Below, in pieces: positions 45,335 through 57,997 of a DNA stretch of 64,000 nucleotides; position 1 is the stretch's first letter, and each line of letters starts with the position of its first letter. The DNA comes from Calliphora vicina (lineage: Eukaryota; Arthropoda; Insecta; Diptera; Calliphoridae), in NCBI RefSeq assembly GCF_958450345.1, contig NC_088780.1:131702226-131766225 (forward strand). Reading direction: 5' to 3'. A model generated the notes under the pieces. The model was not told where the DNA came from. It searched no databases and saw only the letters and a list, made by a program, of their open reading frames with translations. Position numbers and translations under genes: made by a program.

Positions 45335-46856
45335 CAGTGGTTGACAAAACAATGAAAACTTTTCCAAATATTCCATATGTAGCCCAAAATTTAAAATATT
45401 TTTTTAAAATAAATTTTTTTTTTTTTTAGTATTTTACTTGGAACAAAATGAAAAATATTCACTATTTCGCTACTGGAAACTTATATACTTCTGCAAGAAA
45501 GAAGTGTAAAACGAAAATAGTATTTAAAAGAACGATGTAAAAAGCATCCTGTTTACAGTTATTTTACTTTATTTTTAAATTCTGGTAATTTTTCACAATT
45601 TCTTTTTGTCTTAATTGTTTTTTTTTCAAAGTTAACGAAAATGGATAAAGTTAAGATTTGTGAAGACTTAAAAAATAAAATAATTAACGATTTTAAAGCT
45701 GGTTTAAAACAAAAAAGTATCTGTGACAAATATTCAATAAATAAATCAGCAGTCTCAAAAATTATAAAGAAATTTCGTGAGACCGGTTCTTTAAAAACTA
45801 AACATTTAGGTGGAAAACGTCGTTAGACTACTCCTAGACAAGATAATTTAATAGCGAGAGAGTTCAAGAAATTCCCAAAAATAACTCCTCGAGAGGTTGT
45901 TAATAGCCTAAAATTAGAAATAAGCACCCGAACAGTTAGTCGCAGGGCAAATGAGGCTGACCTTGGTTGCTATCGTCCTGTGAAAAAACCACTCATTTCT
46001 AAAAAGAACCGTTCTGGTCGTCTACAATTTGCCAGGGATCATTTAAAATGGTCGATACAGAAATGGAATACTGTCCTCTTTTCCGACGAATCCAAATACA
46101 ATTTAAGAGGCAGTGATGGTAGAATATTTGTAAGACGACCAAAGGGAAAATGATTAGATCCAAAGTACACAAATAAGACTGTAAAGTTTGGCGGTGGCAA
46201 TATTATGGTATGGGGATGTTTTTCAGGGCAAGGTATGGGCCCAATTCATATTATAAAAGATACCATGACAGGTATATGATACATATTAAACGATGTTATG
46301 TATCCATACGCTGAGGAAAATATGCCCCTAGTTTGGAGATTCCAACACGACAACGACCCGAAACACACATCTAGGGTTGTAACCGAGTGGTTACAATCCA
46401 ACGAGGTACGTGTTTTGAAGAGGCCTGCCCAATCGCCAGATCTCAATTTCTCAAAGAAAATCTATGGGAAATTGTAGATCGAAAAAAAGGACCCAAAATT
46501 ACACCAGGAAGGAAGATTTATCGGAGGCGGTTATAAGGGAATGGCAAAATATTTCAAAGAAGACCATTGACTCTTAAATTGGTTCAATGCATCGTCGATG
46601 TGTAGCAGTTATAAAAAATAATAAAAATTGTTAAAATAATACCTAAGTTTCCATTTTTTTGTCAATGCCGTAATAAAGAAATCTTTAAATTTAGTTTTCT
46701 CATTTTTAGAATTTAATTAATTATGTCCTTTGGTTTTTGTTAAATTAAGTTAATAAAAGTATACAAATAAAATACTACAAAAATTTTAAATTTTTTTTTC
46801 AGGTTTTAAGCCACTAATAAAATATTTGGAAGTTTCCATTGTTTTGTAAACCACTG
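45335..46856 (+). mobile_element. Tc1-like element, complete ends, dead
   Basis: Inverted repeats CAGTGGTTGACAAAACAATG (left) and, inverted, CAGTGGTTTACAAAACAATG (right), continuing through GGAAAC..CCAAATATT. TA lies on each side (45333-45334 and 46857-46858). 1522 bp. It has inserted into a dispersed repeat. The transposase between is broken. Confidence 0.85.
45641..46634 (+). pseudogene. Broken Tc1 transposase
   Basis: Starts MDKVKICEDLKNKIINDFKA with a helix-turn-helix (QKSICDKYSINKSAVSKIIK). After a TAG at 45824 it continues with TPREVVNSLKLEISTRTVSR, LFSDESKYNLRG (first Asp), GGGNIMVWGCFSGQGMGP, QHDNDPKHTS (second Asp) and RPAQSPDLN. Two further in-frame TGA codons lie near 46150 and 46277, and a small deletion after SPDLN shifts the frame just before the ENLWEIVDRK block (catalytic E). 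It ends SMHRRCVAVIKNN. At least three stops plus one frameshift make it non-functional. Confidence 0.92.
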
Positions 46857-46889
46857 TATATACCCTTCTCACGAAGGTGAAGGGTATAA

Positions 46890-49640
46890 AAACTATGTGA
46901 AAACAAAAACAATACCCGTATGTGTAATTATTTTCAGTAATTTATTGTTTGAGTTTTTTTTCTATGATTAAGGCTTCCTTTGGGAATGTTTTTTTAGTAC
47001 TATCTAAACTTAGATGTCTTCGATTACAGTATTTCGTTCAAAATCCTTTTTCTATTTAAAATTGAATTAATTGGTTCTTTATTCTATTTTTGTTGAATAT
47101 TTTGTAAAAAAAAGGTAATTGAAATCAACCAAAAATAAGTTTTTGAATAAGTTCTAAATATCTATGAAATTTTTCATATTCAGAAGTTAGTGAAAAATCG
47201 GTAAAATTCCGGCAACATTGTCCCAGGATTAAAATGCTATTAATAACCTATGAAAAAGTGCACATTTATAAAGCAAGAAGTTTGTTCTTAAAAGCAGTAG
47301 CACATAAGCATTTATTATTGGAAAATATGCGACTAAAATATGCTTCAAAAGAAACCAAAATATGACCTAAAAATTTAACAAATATGCATTTACATTTTTG
47401 TGAAATAACATGAAGGACCAATGTCTAAAAATTACAAAATAAACATATTATTCATGATTCTTCTATAACAAATATTTTGTCGTGACAAAATATATTGTAA
47501 AAATATTTTTATTAAAAATTGGAATAATATGCATATAAATGGGCATTTTGAAGTAAAATATAACAATATATGCAATAATAAATCGATGACATTTTATAAC
47601 AAAATTCGAATAGATTATTAGACTTATTATTAGACGTTCATAGTTATTAGTATTGCCTCCAATGCAGCATTATTTGTTGCTATAAAATCGAATAATTTAA
47701 CGAATTTTTTTATATAAAAATGGCATGAGACTTCCGAGTATATTAACAATCTGAAGATTAAAGTTTAGACAAACTCATTAAATTATTTTTCAAAATTAAT
47801 ATTTATTGTTATTATCTGAATATTGTTTAATTTTTTAACACAAAATTGCAGGGATTTGCACTTAAATGAATTTCATTTCACTTTATTATTTATAATTATA
47901 CAATTCATAAATAATTATTTTAAGAAAATAAAACAATATAAAATATAAGTATATGTATGTAAATAAATAATAAAAACACTGTTGATCTTGTATGGTATAT
48001 TTTTAAACAAACTTGGTGTCTGTAGACTATAAAATTGTTTAAAATCTTAAAAAATCTCTTAAACTATTTCATTTTATTTAATGCTGCTTTCTAAAAATTC
48101 TAGCTACGCATATATACCAATAAACTATTTGTATCTACATATTCGCTCTCCTGCGCCGCTAAAAAGTATACAATGTTTTGTTTTCTTTTTTTATTTTATA
48201 TATATGTATGTACTATTATATGTATATTCTTATATATTTATATGTACATATGTATGTATATATCTTAAAAATCTGTGTCATACATTTTATAAATAGATCA
48301 ATATTCTTGAAAAAAATGTTTGATCTTAAAATGATATAAGAATCGTTTAAACACCTTTATGCATTTAAAAGTTTTGGAAAAAATTCCTACGTAAATATAA
48401 ATTATATAAAAAATGAGTAAATACGCATTTTCGGTGACCCTCCTACATACATACAATCTTGTACAACAACAAAAAAAAAAATAGAATTTCGTGGGTGATT
48501 ATTTTAAAATAATTTAGTGGTTTAAGTAAAATTGTTTTCAGATATATAAATGTCAAAAGAAAACTAGAAATACATGATCCCTTTAGGTTGTTGTTTCATG
48601 TTGAAATCCCCGGTAAATTTTGATACAAAACAAACAAATTCTTTATAGAATATTTTAATGGAGTGATGAATTATTGAAGAATTGATCATTTTGATGTAAA
48701 ACTATAAACTTTTTGAGGACTTTAAATACAAATATTTTAGGCATTAGATGTTTGCAATCTTCCCCATACACGTACACTCATATCTTTTATATCTAATACA
48801 GATAAATATTTGTATGAAATACACATAAATACATACATATGTAAGTAAAATATATTTCAGAAACATATTTACAAACTATTAATGTAAGGGCAGAATATAC
48901 AGAGATGACGGAAAAATAATAATTTATACACCATCTTGTCTAGTCCATGCAATTAATTAAAATTGTTCTGCACTTTTAAATTTATTTAAGAAAACTATTG
49001 TGAAATGACACAAGAAATTATGAATTTACAAAATTTTTAATTGCCAAATATCTATTGCACCTTGAACACTGATCGACAGTGTTTTAGATTTTTAAACTTA
49101 TTTTCTCTAATCATGTCAGTAATCTCAAATACATTTTAGTTATTAGAAAGATTCCAATGAAAGTGAATTAATAATTTCCAAAATGATTATTTTTCAATAA
49201 AATCGAAAATTCTAAATGAGGTGATCATTAGCTGATCAATCAATTTAAAATTGTACAATGATTTCTGCAGAAACAACTATTTCGAAGACAGAAACGAACG
49301 ATTTCTAGGCCACAAGACGGCATTTTATAATATTTATCTAATATTGTTCTCGTCATCTAAAACACAAGTACTGAACATTTTACAAAAATCAGATAACATT
49401 TATAAATATTTTCCAAAAATTAAAAAAATAAAATGTTGAAAAAACCCAATTAAATTTATTTTTCGTATTTGATTTACCATACATGTTTAGATTTAAAATA
49501 TAAAAATTTTAAAAATTTATAAAAATCTTTGTCTATTCCAATAAATACTAAATGGAGATTAAAAAAACAAATTTTAACGGTTGCACCTTTTATTGGTTAG
49601 CGTGGAGACCGATTTTCTAATATTTAATTTCAGATTGTTT
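46890..49640. other. AT-rich intergenic DNA, nothing supported
   Basis: Only AT-rich sequence with a TATATGTATGTA-type simple repeat around 48.19-48.26 kb. No gene or bounded element seen. Confidence 0.5.
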
Positions 49641-49654
49641 CTGTGGGTTGGGAA

Positions 49655-50715
49655 GGCTAAAAAAGGGCTAAAAAGTGGCTAAAAAAGGGCTAACATTTTT
49701 AATTAAAAAAATACATACATTTGACACAAAAAACAACTTAGAATGTTACATTTGGCTATGCTGAATAGACAAACAAAAATGTAAGAATATAACACACGTT
49801 CAAATGTAAGAAAATAAGAATATTTATTCCTGTATGTTGATCCTTAACTTTAAAATAACGTAATATGGGGCCACACGTATATCAAATGCCGATGTTTTTA
49901 AAGCCTCGTATTTATCACCTGGCCTGCAAAATTTTGTATCTGAAAGACAAATTATGTATAAAGTAATCCTTTGTGATAACTTCGATGGAGAATATTTTGA
50001 TAAGTGAATATATGGCAATATGCCTCTCATGTAATGCAGAAAAAAAATATTCTAAAAATTATACACGTCGCCGGACAGAATTGATTTTCATTGTTAAAAA
50101 CATAAATTTTGCCATTAGTTAGTAATCATATCAAAACTAAGGTAGCCAAAATATGTAAACATAAGTATTTAATGTAAATTTGGAAAAAAGTTAATTTTCT
50201 ATATTTGATCAGATAAAAATGATCATAGCTAAATTATTATCGATAATGAACTGAATTTTTCTTTCTAAATTGGTTGGATTGTAGTCTTTGAAAACGGTAT
50301 ACTACATGACATGTGTTATAAACTATTTGTTAAAGTACTATATTTACGTCAATACATCGTCCAGATAAAGTTAAAAGTATTCCCTTTAACCCTATAAATG
50401 ATTTTATAAACGCCCGGACCCGCTCGTAAAACATTAACATATTTATTAACAATTTTTATTCAAATAACGTCCATTTTCTCCATATTAGTTATGGCATTTT
50501 TTTTAATGTATGGAAGGTCCAACAATTTGTACGTGCTTTAATTGTTTACTGGTTCAACATTTTTTTGAACTGATTTTTCTAATTTTCAACAGCAAAAATT
50601 TCAGATCATTAGAGTAAATATATAAGTTTTGATTTAGTCATAAAAATGGCTAAATGAAAATGGCTTGAAAAGGGCTAAATTTAGCCCAAAAAGGGCTAAA
50701 TCGGCAACACTGGTG
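49655..50715. other. Possible decayed element with AGGGCTAAA motifs
   Basis: AAGGGCTAAAAA-type motifs cluster at 49657-49695 and again at 50645-50705, where they run into TCGGCAACACTGG, a common hAT-type end wording. Both clusters are in the same orientation and no matching left terminus was found, so this is a weak call. Confidence 0.25.
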
Positions 50716-50865
50716 ATAACACAGGTCAACAGCTAAAATCACTTATAGATTTGATGCATCATGGCTACATAAGTACAAAAATGGTCAAATTTTTTAATTC
50801 TATGGATAGATTTTTTTTTAAAAAATGTTTAAGTTAAATTTTAAATTTTATTAATTACTAGCTTG

Positions 50866-51215
50866 ACCCCGGGGCGCTTTGCTACCCCTGTCGTAGTAAA
50901 ATAAAAAATATATAGCCTATTGACGCTTCCCAGTAAGGATCTATCTAAGTTCCAAATTTCAATAAAATCGGTTCAGCCGTTTAGGCGTGATGCTCAAACA
51001 AATAAACCAACAAACAAACTTACAAAGACATTTATATATTTATATAGATGTCGAGAATTAGACGTCTAATTCTCCACATAATTAATGATATTTCAAAAAG
51101 GGTCAGTCCGATGTTATTAAAATAAACTTATGAGATTTACATAACCTTTAATACGGTTATATATTGCGTTTCAATCGGCTCAGTAGTTTCCGAGTTATAA
51201 TAACAAATTGAAGCA
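50866..51215 (+). repeat. Probable LINE 3'-end fragments (two in tandem)
   Basis: The first (to about 51055) has GGGGCGCTTTGCTACCCC, ATTTCAATAAAATCGGTTCA, GCCGTTTAGG and an A-rich then TATATTTATATAGAT-like tail, wording typical of 3' ends of insect non-LTR retroelements. The second (51056-51215) has TTTCAATCGGCTCAGTAGTT and CCGAGTTATAATAA. Neither retains coding sequence. Confidence 0.45.
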
Positions 51216-51222
51216 AAAACAA

Positions 51223-51345
51223 GTAAGATTTCAACAGACGGACATGGCTATATCGACTTCGCTATCTATAACGATCCAAAATTTGTGGGGTCGCAAATGA
51301 AAAATGTAGAAATTACAAACGGAATGACAAACTTATACATATATT
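51223..51345. repeat. Dispersed repeat, AACAAGTAAG...GACAAACTTATA family
   Basis: AACAAGTAAGATTTCAACAG, ACGGACATGGCTATATCGAC, GTGGGGTCGCAAATGAAAAA and TACAAACGGAATGACAAACT in the same order as at 45190 and, inverted, at 42405. Confidence 0.65.
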
Positions 51346-52789
51346 ATTTATTTACGTGGACATTTTTTTTGTTTTAAAAAAATCATGAAAAATCGAAAAA
51401 GGAAATTGTTCAGATTTATGGCTTTATCGCAAAGCTACATGTAATAGGAAATGAGATATCGATCATAAAAATCAATGGATTCTTTGTGAATTTATTTATA
51501 ATTAAGTGAATTCGTTCAATTTCACAAAATTCTATGTGATTTGATATTAATGTTCAATACCTTGTTGCAAAGTTAATTTTATGTGGAAGATTTATTTTAT
51601 ACGCTTAAAAAATAATATTAGAATAGCAAATTTTTTTAATAAATAAAAAAACACTGTTTACTTATCGATACATTTTTTTATCTATTTCCGGTATGGGTTT
51701 TCGTTACCCGTTTGACCATAAATTCTGCAACAGTTAAGGCTCCATTAGTCTTTGCGTTCTGTAACGTTTCTGTTCTGTGCCGTTCTGAAAGCTGTTATAT
51801 TGTAGTTAGTTTTTCCGTAAGATCGTATCAGCTGTTTTTAAAATAATAACCAAAAAACCAACTTGGTGATTTTGTTACTATTTTTAGTGTTTTTTGTATT
51901 AGACCGTCAACATATTATTGTGAACATTTTTATAAATATATTGTTTGTTAATGATTTAATTTAACCTAATTTTTTTACATACATTAGAAGAAGTTTATAT
52001 TTATTTCAAGAACCCTAAATAATAATTATGTTCATTTTTCAGGTACCAAAAAATTTATCATTTTAAGAAATATTTTATAAAAATTGGTTTTAATTATAAT
52101 GTGTAATGAAAATAAATATTTATTAAACATAATTATTATATCCAATTAATATCTTTTTACATTGGCTCATAACTATTATGATCAATAAATATTTATTTCT
52201 CTTACAGATAACTATTAGTAAAAATTTTTATTATTTTTATTTACAATAATAATTATTTTGAATATTTTCTTGATATTAATTGTTTTATTTTTGCAGATTA
52301 TGCATGTGGATGGATACATTAGGTGAATAACCTGATTTGTATTCATTGATCATATAATAGGCTTTGCATTTGCAATAAAACTAAAGTAACGGGACAATAT
52401 AAAGTATTTTAATATTTATGTATAAGAAATTTTCAAGTGCAGTTGTAATTTTGGTGTTCCCTTTTTATTATAGATTTTAACAATAATTTTCAAGTAAACA
52501 AGTGTTATTTCTTTATAAATAGAGCAATGTTTTTATGTTTTGTTTCAATTTAAACCACTTAACTGCAATAAAACATCATTTATTAAAAAAATTGTGTGAC
52601 TAAACTTTATTTTATAAAATGAGTTATATGTTATTTCTTATTCATAACTATTAAAAATAATTAATAATATATCTATCGAATAGTAATAGTTATAATATTT
52701 TTAAAAATAAGAATTGGAAATAATAATTATTCTTAATAAATGAAATAATAATTTATTATTAATAATTATTCGCAATTTTTATCGAATAA

Positions 52790-52916
52790 CCCCCAGTAAC
52801 ACGAAGTCTGGTTATATGTTAACTAATAGTTAAACTGACAGTTTTCATACAAAAATAATTTTAACCGACCGTATAACTATTAGTTAGCAGCTAACCAGGC
52901 TTCGTGTTAATGGGGG
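52790..52916. mobile_element. CCCCCAGTAACACGAAG-ended MITE (Harbinger-like)
   Basis: A 127-bp palindrome: CCCCCAGTAACACGAAG, TCTGGTTA and ACTAATAGTTA on the left; TAACTATTAGTTAG, CTAACCAG, GCTTCGTGTTAATGGGGG on the right. TAA on both sides is consistent with the 3-bp duplications of PIF/Harbinger elements. Confidence 0.75.
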
Positions 52917-52929
52917 TAAAAGTTATAAC

Positions 52930-54424
52930 CAGGGCAACCAAAAATATGCAATATCATATTTTTTGCTGTGCGTCGTATAAACATATGAGTTAGTTTTATA
53001 TCCGTTTCAGAAAATTTTAAGAATTTTGGCATCTATTTGTTAGTGCATATTTTTGCATATTTTGCTCTTTACTGCATATTTTAGCATATTTTGCGTTTTA
53101 TAACATATTTTTGCATATTTAACCCATAACTGCATATTTTTGTTGCATATTTTTTTTTTTATTTTTCATTATTTTATTTTCCTGATATAATTTTATTGTT
53201 TGTATTGTAATTTTTCATTTCTATATTTTACTATTTTGTTGAGGTCCAATGATAATTGGTCTAAGCTACTTAAATACAAAAATAGAGTACCCATAATCGA
53301 CTTATATTCATAGAATTTTCGTTGACTTAAGGGTGCTTAGTTTCCATATATTTCAATTAAATTAAAAATATACACATACAAATATTAAAATTTAACAAAT
53401 AGTAAAAATACGTAAAAAATTAAAAGAAAATTCCAAAATTGTATGTTATTATGGGCAACTTTATAACTAATTTTTGGATACATTTAAAAGAAGGAATTTA
53501 AGTCAGCTTGAGACAGTTATGGTTGGGCATTAATAGTTTATCAATAATGTAAAATTTAATAAGTATTCAACAGATGTTCAGAATATTAAGATCCATCGAA
53601 AATTTCGCGTTCAAAACCCATTTATATATGTATTTACATAACTTGTAAAAAAAGTTATTAAGAAATCATTAAAAAACAATATACGTGGATATCGATAGAC
53701 GATACAATGGATAAGAAAGGAAGAAACATTGGAATTTTGAGTCCCAATGATAAATCTTGAATAAAAAGTTTTTTTTATATTTTTTTAATAGCAGTCATTC
53801 CACTATTGTAAGGCTTTTTTTATAATCCATTGCAATTTTTACCATAAAATGACACAGGCTATTCATAGAGTTTTTGAAACATTATTTGAATGGTAAAAAA
53901 GTTATTAAAGCTTCATATAGAATTGAAACATTTCGAGAAATTGATTGGGTACATCCTCAGTAGGGATCCTATAAACATTGGAACACATGGATTGAGATAG
54001 TAAAATATTACGCCACTAATTACCAAAAAAAGTTTGAAGTTTGAAATATGAGACAAATAAATTGATTAAGATTGTCTAAGAAACTCGGAAATCTAAAACA
54101 AAGATTTAGTTTACAAATTTTAAAACTTAAGTAAACACATAGTTATTTATTGCTAAATATAATAAAATGAATTGAATCAAACTATTTTCATGTAGTGCCA
54201 AAATCACTAAAATCGAAATTTAATCCTATAATAACCAATTTTAATTTATGAGCTCAATATTTTATTTACTTCATATATATTTTTTAATGAAATTTTGAAA
54301 TCAAACAATAACCAACTATTTTTAAGTGCATATTTTTTATATTTTAATAGCATATTTTTCGTTTTTAAGTGCATATTTTATGCGCATAAAACACTTTTTT
54401 TAGAGCATATTTTTGGTTGCCCTG
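52930..54424 (+). mobile_element. hAT element, decayed, perfect 8-bp duplication
   Basis: Inverted ends CAGGGCAACCAAAAATATGC (20 bp) with a perfect 8-bp duplication GTTATAAC at 52922-52929 and 54425-54432. Subterminal GCATATTTT repeats are dense at 53040-53150 and 54325-54415, a typical hAT subterminal array. A trace of the transposase is recognisable at about 53.9-54.0 kb. Confidence 0.88.
53901..54026 (+). pseudogene. hAT transposase remnant
   Basis: Reads VIKASYRIETFREIDWVHPQ, a stop, then HWNTWIEIVKYYATNY. The last part matches the hAT pattern RWGTW-(I/L)-x-A-x-x-YYA. Surrounding frames are closed by stops, so only a fossil is left. Confidence 0.65.
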
Positions 54425-54869
54425 GTTATAACTATTAAGTCCTTGATTTATTTTATTAAATTTCAATGTTTTTTGAAAATATTATATTTTTTATTCTTTT
54501 GTTAATAATAAATATTTTCCTTTCAAAAATGTTGGCACCATTGCTTTCATATTGTTAGCATTTTTGTGTGTATATGATATCAGCTGTTTTAGCAGTCACT
54601 TAACGTTGCGGACAAAATTCAGTTTTCAACATATTCATCCGCAACAGAACGGCAACGTTACAGAAAAACTAACGACATACACAAATTTCCCTATGCTAAA
54701 AACAAAACAGCTGATTCGGAACGGAACGGAACGTACAAACTAATTAGGCCTTTAGTTTTAGGTACAGAACAAAATTATAAACATTTAAAATAAATATACA
54801 GAAAAAATCAATATAAGTCGTTTTTAGAAGTTTTTGAAATAAATAAAGGAATTACAATATGTTATATTT

Positions 54870-55166
54870 AGTGGTTACGTCTTTTACGTCAAATATTTTC
54901 CATCAAAAACGTAATCTACGATAAATTCTAAGAAAATTTCCCCAAGAAACTATGGGCCTAAAATCTAAACCTAGGTCCCGCTGAAAGACTTAAAAAAACG
55001 TTTAAAAATGTTTAAAATCAAAACATAAATCTTTATGTCTCTCAGCGGGAGCTAGGTTTAAATTTTAGACTCCTTTTAGTAATTTTCTTAGAATTTTGTG
55101 TAGATTCCGATTTTACTATACGCCTGCCACGTTTTTTCACGCCCGAACAAATTGACCCACCCTAGT
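54870..55166. mobile_element. Foldback element, copy 2
   Basis: Arms share AATTCTAAGAAAATTTCCCC/AATTTTCTTAGAATTTT, AAACCTAGGTCCCGCTGA/TCAGCGGGAGCTAGGTTT, and the outer end TTGACCCACCCTAGTG. Order and wording match copy 1 at 15283-15525 (CTAAGAAA, CCTA..GTCTAAAAT, GACCCACCCTAAT), with a different centre. Confidence 0.65.
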
Positions 55167-55169
55167 GAC

Positions 55170-57237
55170 CACCATTCCTAAAGACCCAAAAAGTTGTTAC
55201 TAAATTAAAAAAATTTTAAAATATACAAATTACTTATATTCAAACATGCAACATCAAATAGATGCCATTTTGTTGCAAATCATCTGATTCGGAAAAATTG
55301 ATAATAGTTATTTTGGACCCATGCTTTCTAAATAATAAACATTTCCATAAGAAATTAAATAATTTTTTGGCATTTCAAAATATTAACCCAGAATGTATAA
55401 GTGATCGCTCAAGAACGCTAATCAATAGACCCAAAATATATTATTGGTAAACAAAATGAATTTTATTATAAATTCATAAGATTCTATGAATCTCGTAACG
55501 TAACTTAACGTAGAAATTGTTCAAATGCTTGACGAAATAAGTGTGACATCCACTAAACAAATTTTATTCCACTTTCTATTAAATAATTATTTATTTATTT
55601 AATTAAACAAGCTTCTATTTAGAAAATATCGTAGTAAAATGTTGTTATTATATTATTTGACGTTGTTTGCAACGTCAAAAGTCATAGAGATTTGACTCGC
55701 TTATTTCGTTAAATTATTTTCACTGAGATAGGAAATAAATAACTTCTTAATTAACTTAATAATATTGAAAAATCAACCAGGATAGAAACCAATGGTAATA
55801 TTTAGGTCTGTTCGTTTACTTGATTCTTTTTCACTATTTCCACTGCCATTGGAAACTTTCAATACAAAATGTAAACAAAATATATATTGAAAAATAGCAA
55901 AACTAGCTAACAATAAAATGAGACTGTATATATCTTTTTAGACGTTTTTTTTCGTATATATGTATGAATTGTTCACCGGTTTGTTTAAATATGTTATAAA
56001 ATGTGTAAAACATTTGCTTCAATTTGATGCCAAATATAATTACTATTCATTTCTGAACTTTTATGGTCAAGTACAATTAGGAAATAAATTGTTTAACACA
56101 ATAAATATTAAAAATTGTTTCGTATAAAGATCATTTTATAAATATGTTTGTATGTATGTTTGTATATATGTACTTTTCATACCCATGCAATATTTTATAG
56201 GATAAATGTGTTTGTGTTTATTCAATAGTCTAATTTTGGCCGAAATACCATAAAGATGAATAAATTAAATTTACCCACGAAAAGAAATGCAGAAAACTGA
56301 AGAGTTGCCAGATACAAATTATACAAACACATTCACACAATTAACTACATATGTACATATAAAATGAGTACGCATTCTTAAATTAAATAAAAAAGAAAAA
56401 TAAACAAAAAAATCTATATACAAAATTTCAAATAATTTAAATTGGCAAACGCATACACAAGAAAAATAACTGGCAGGGTCATACAAAAATTAATTCAAAT
56501 TTATATTGAAACCAAGAAATTTCACTAATAAACACAAACATGGCGGAACTAACCAAACGACCGACAGACAACTCATAGCATAAGATCCATGAACGAACAT
56601 TTTGAAAATTTTGAAATTCTTATTGTTTTTTACACGTATCCAAAACGAAAATAGAGATGAAAAACAAACATATGTATGTATGTTTCAAATTGATATTCAA
56701 CACTATACGCGATGAACTGAAATCATACACAAAAACAAATATCGAAAAGAAAATTATATTATTTTTTTAAAAGAAATTTAAACAAGTAAAAAAAATATAT
56801 ATAAAAATAGATTAATACAAGGCAACATGGGGCAACAAAAACAAGCATGAAGAAAAACCAAATTATAACAAAAACGAATACTACTCATACAAGGTGGAGG
56901 TGGAATGATGCTGCCCGATCTATATGTATGTGCCAGTATGTATCTATGATTATGGGGGTACGAAATGAGCTGTAGGAGATCTACGAGACTATACGATCAA
57001 ATCTATAATACAATTTTTGTTGCTGCTTTCGCTCTATAAACAACAGGCGGTTGTATAGTTCGGTTTTTGTTGTTATTTTCGTTCGGTATTGTTGCCACTA
57101 TTAGCTTGAAGTCTTAGAATAGAATGAACGAAGAAAATAACAACATATTCTCTATATAGCGAACGTTTGGATTCTTGTCAGATATTGAAAGAAATGCATT
57201 CTTTTGGATGTTAATTACTTTATTTAACATACTTTAT
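55170..57237. other. AT-rich intergenic DNA, nothing supported
   Basis: No coding region, RNA gene or bounded element recognised. Confidence 0.5.
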
Positions 57238-57992
57238 ATATGTGTATCCGAAAACCGGTCAAACGGTTTTTTCATTGTTTTAAACTCGACCGTTTTCGGT
57301 TTTCTATAACCGAATTTTTTAACGAAATATATTTTCTAAAGCTTATTTAAACATATTTTTGAAAAAAACATTGATAACATTTTAAAAATGTTCTTTTGTT
57401 TTATAGAGAATTGCTTAAGTTAGATTCCTTAAATAGCTATTCAAAAGTGTCCAATTTGCGAGGATTTAGTATACGGAAATAGGATGACAAAACAATAACG
57501 AATAAAATTTAATATTAGTATTAAATGGTAAATGCAAATGTAAACGCATTTGATCAATTCACAAGGTCTCTTATCAGTCATATTGTCATAATGTCCTAAT
57601 ATATCACGACACGGCGGCTCGGCATAACCGACTCTTAGGCATTCGGCGCAGGTCTCAGCTGATTGGTTACGATAAAAATAGCATACAGAGTAGTATTATT
57701 TTAGGAAATTTTTTGCTTGAAAAGCAATAAAAACCATTGTGAAATATTAGGACATTATGACGACATGATAAGAGACCTTGAGAATTGACCAATTATGTAA
57801 ATTAGAAATTTCATAAATCCGCAAAAAAATAATTGGGGGATTCAAACGGTCTGCTATTAGGTTGTAGGTTGTATTGTCATAATGTCCTAAAATATTATTT
57901 TAGTTTAAACCAATTGTTGTTGTGCTGCAACATAACCTTTTCGGTTATACCGGAAACCGGTTTTTTGAATTTCCCAGGTTTTTGTATACTCT
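57238..57992. mobile_element. AAAACCGGT-ended (hAT-like) element
   Basis: GTATCCGAAAACCGGTCAAA on the left and TACCGGAAACCGGTTTTTTG ... GTATACTCTA on the right, with CCGTTTTCGGTTTT inside. The interior also has an inverted pair, GGTCTCTTATCAG (57566) and TGATAAGAGACCTTGAG (57767). No clear target duplication. Related end fragments are at 45120-45150 and 59865-60590. Confidence 0.5.
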
Positions 57993-57997
57993 AATTA

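Larger units (their letters stand above)
51735..54754. mobile_element. 3-kb inverted-repeat element hosting two insertions
   Basis: The left end TAAGGCTCCATTAGTCTTTG with GTAACGTTTCTGTTCTG, CCGTTCTG and ATCAGCTGTTTT is mirrored at the right by CAGCTGTTTT (54577 region), AACAGAACGGCAACGTTACA, and CTAATTAGGCCTTTA. The arms are imperfect. A MITE (52790-52916) and a hAT-like element (52930-54424) lie inside. Superfamily not recognised; no frame survives. Confidence 0.5.

Noticed and set aside
49974..50722. GTGATAAC at 49974 and after TCGGCAACACTG at 50713 as an 8-bp hAT duplication
   Set aside because: The left occurrence is not followed by a CAGTGTTGCC-type end, so the match is probably chance.
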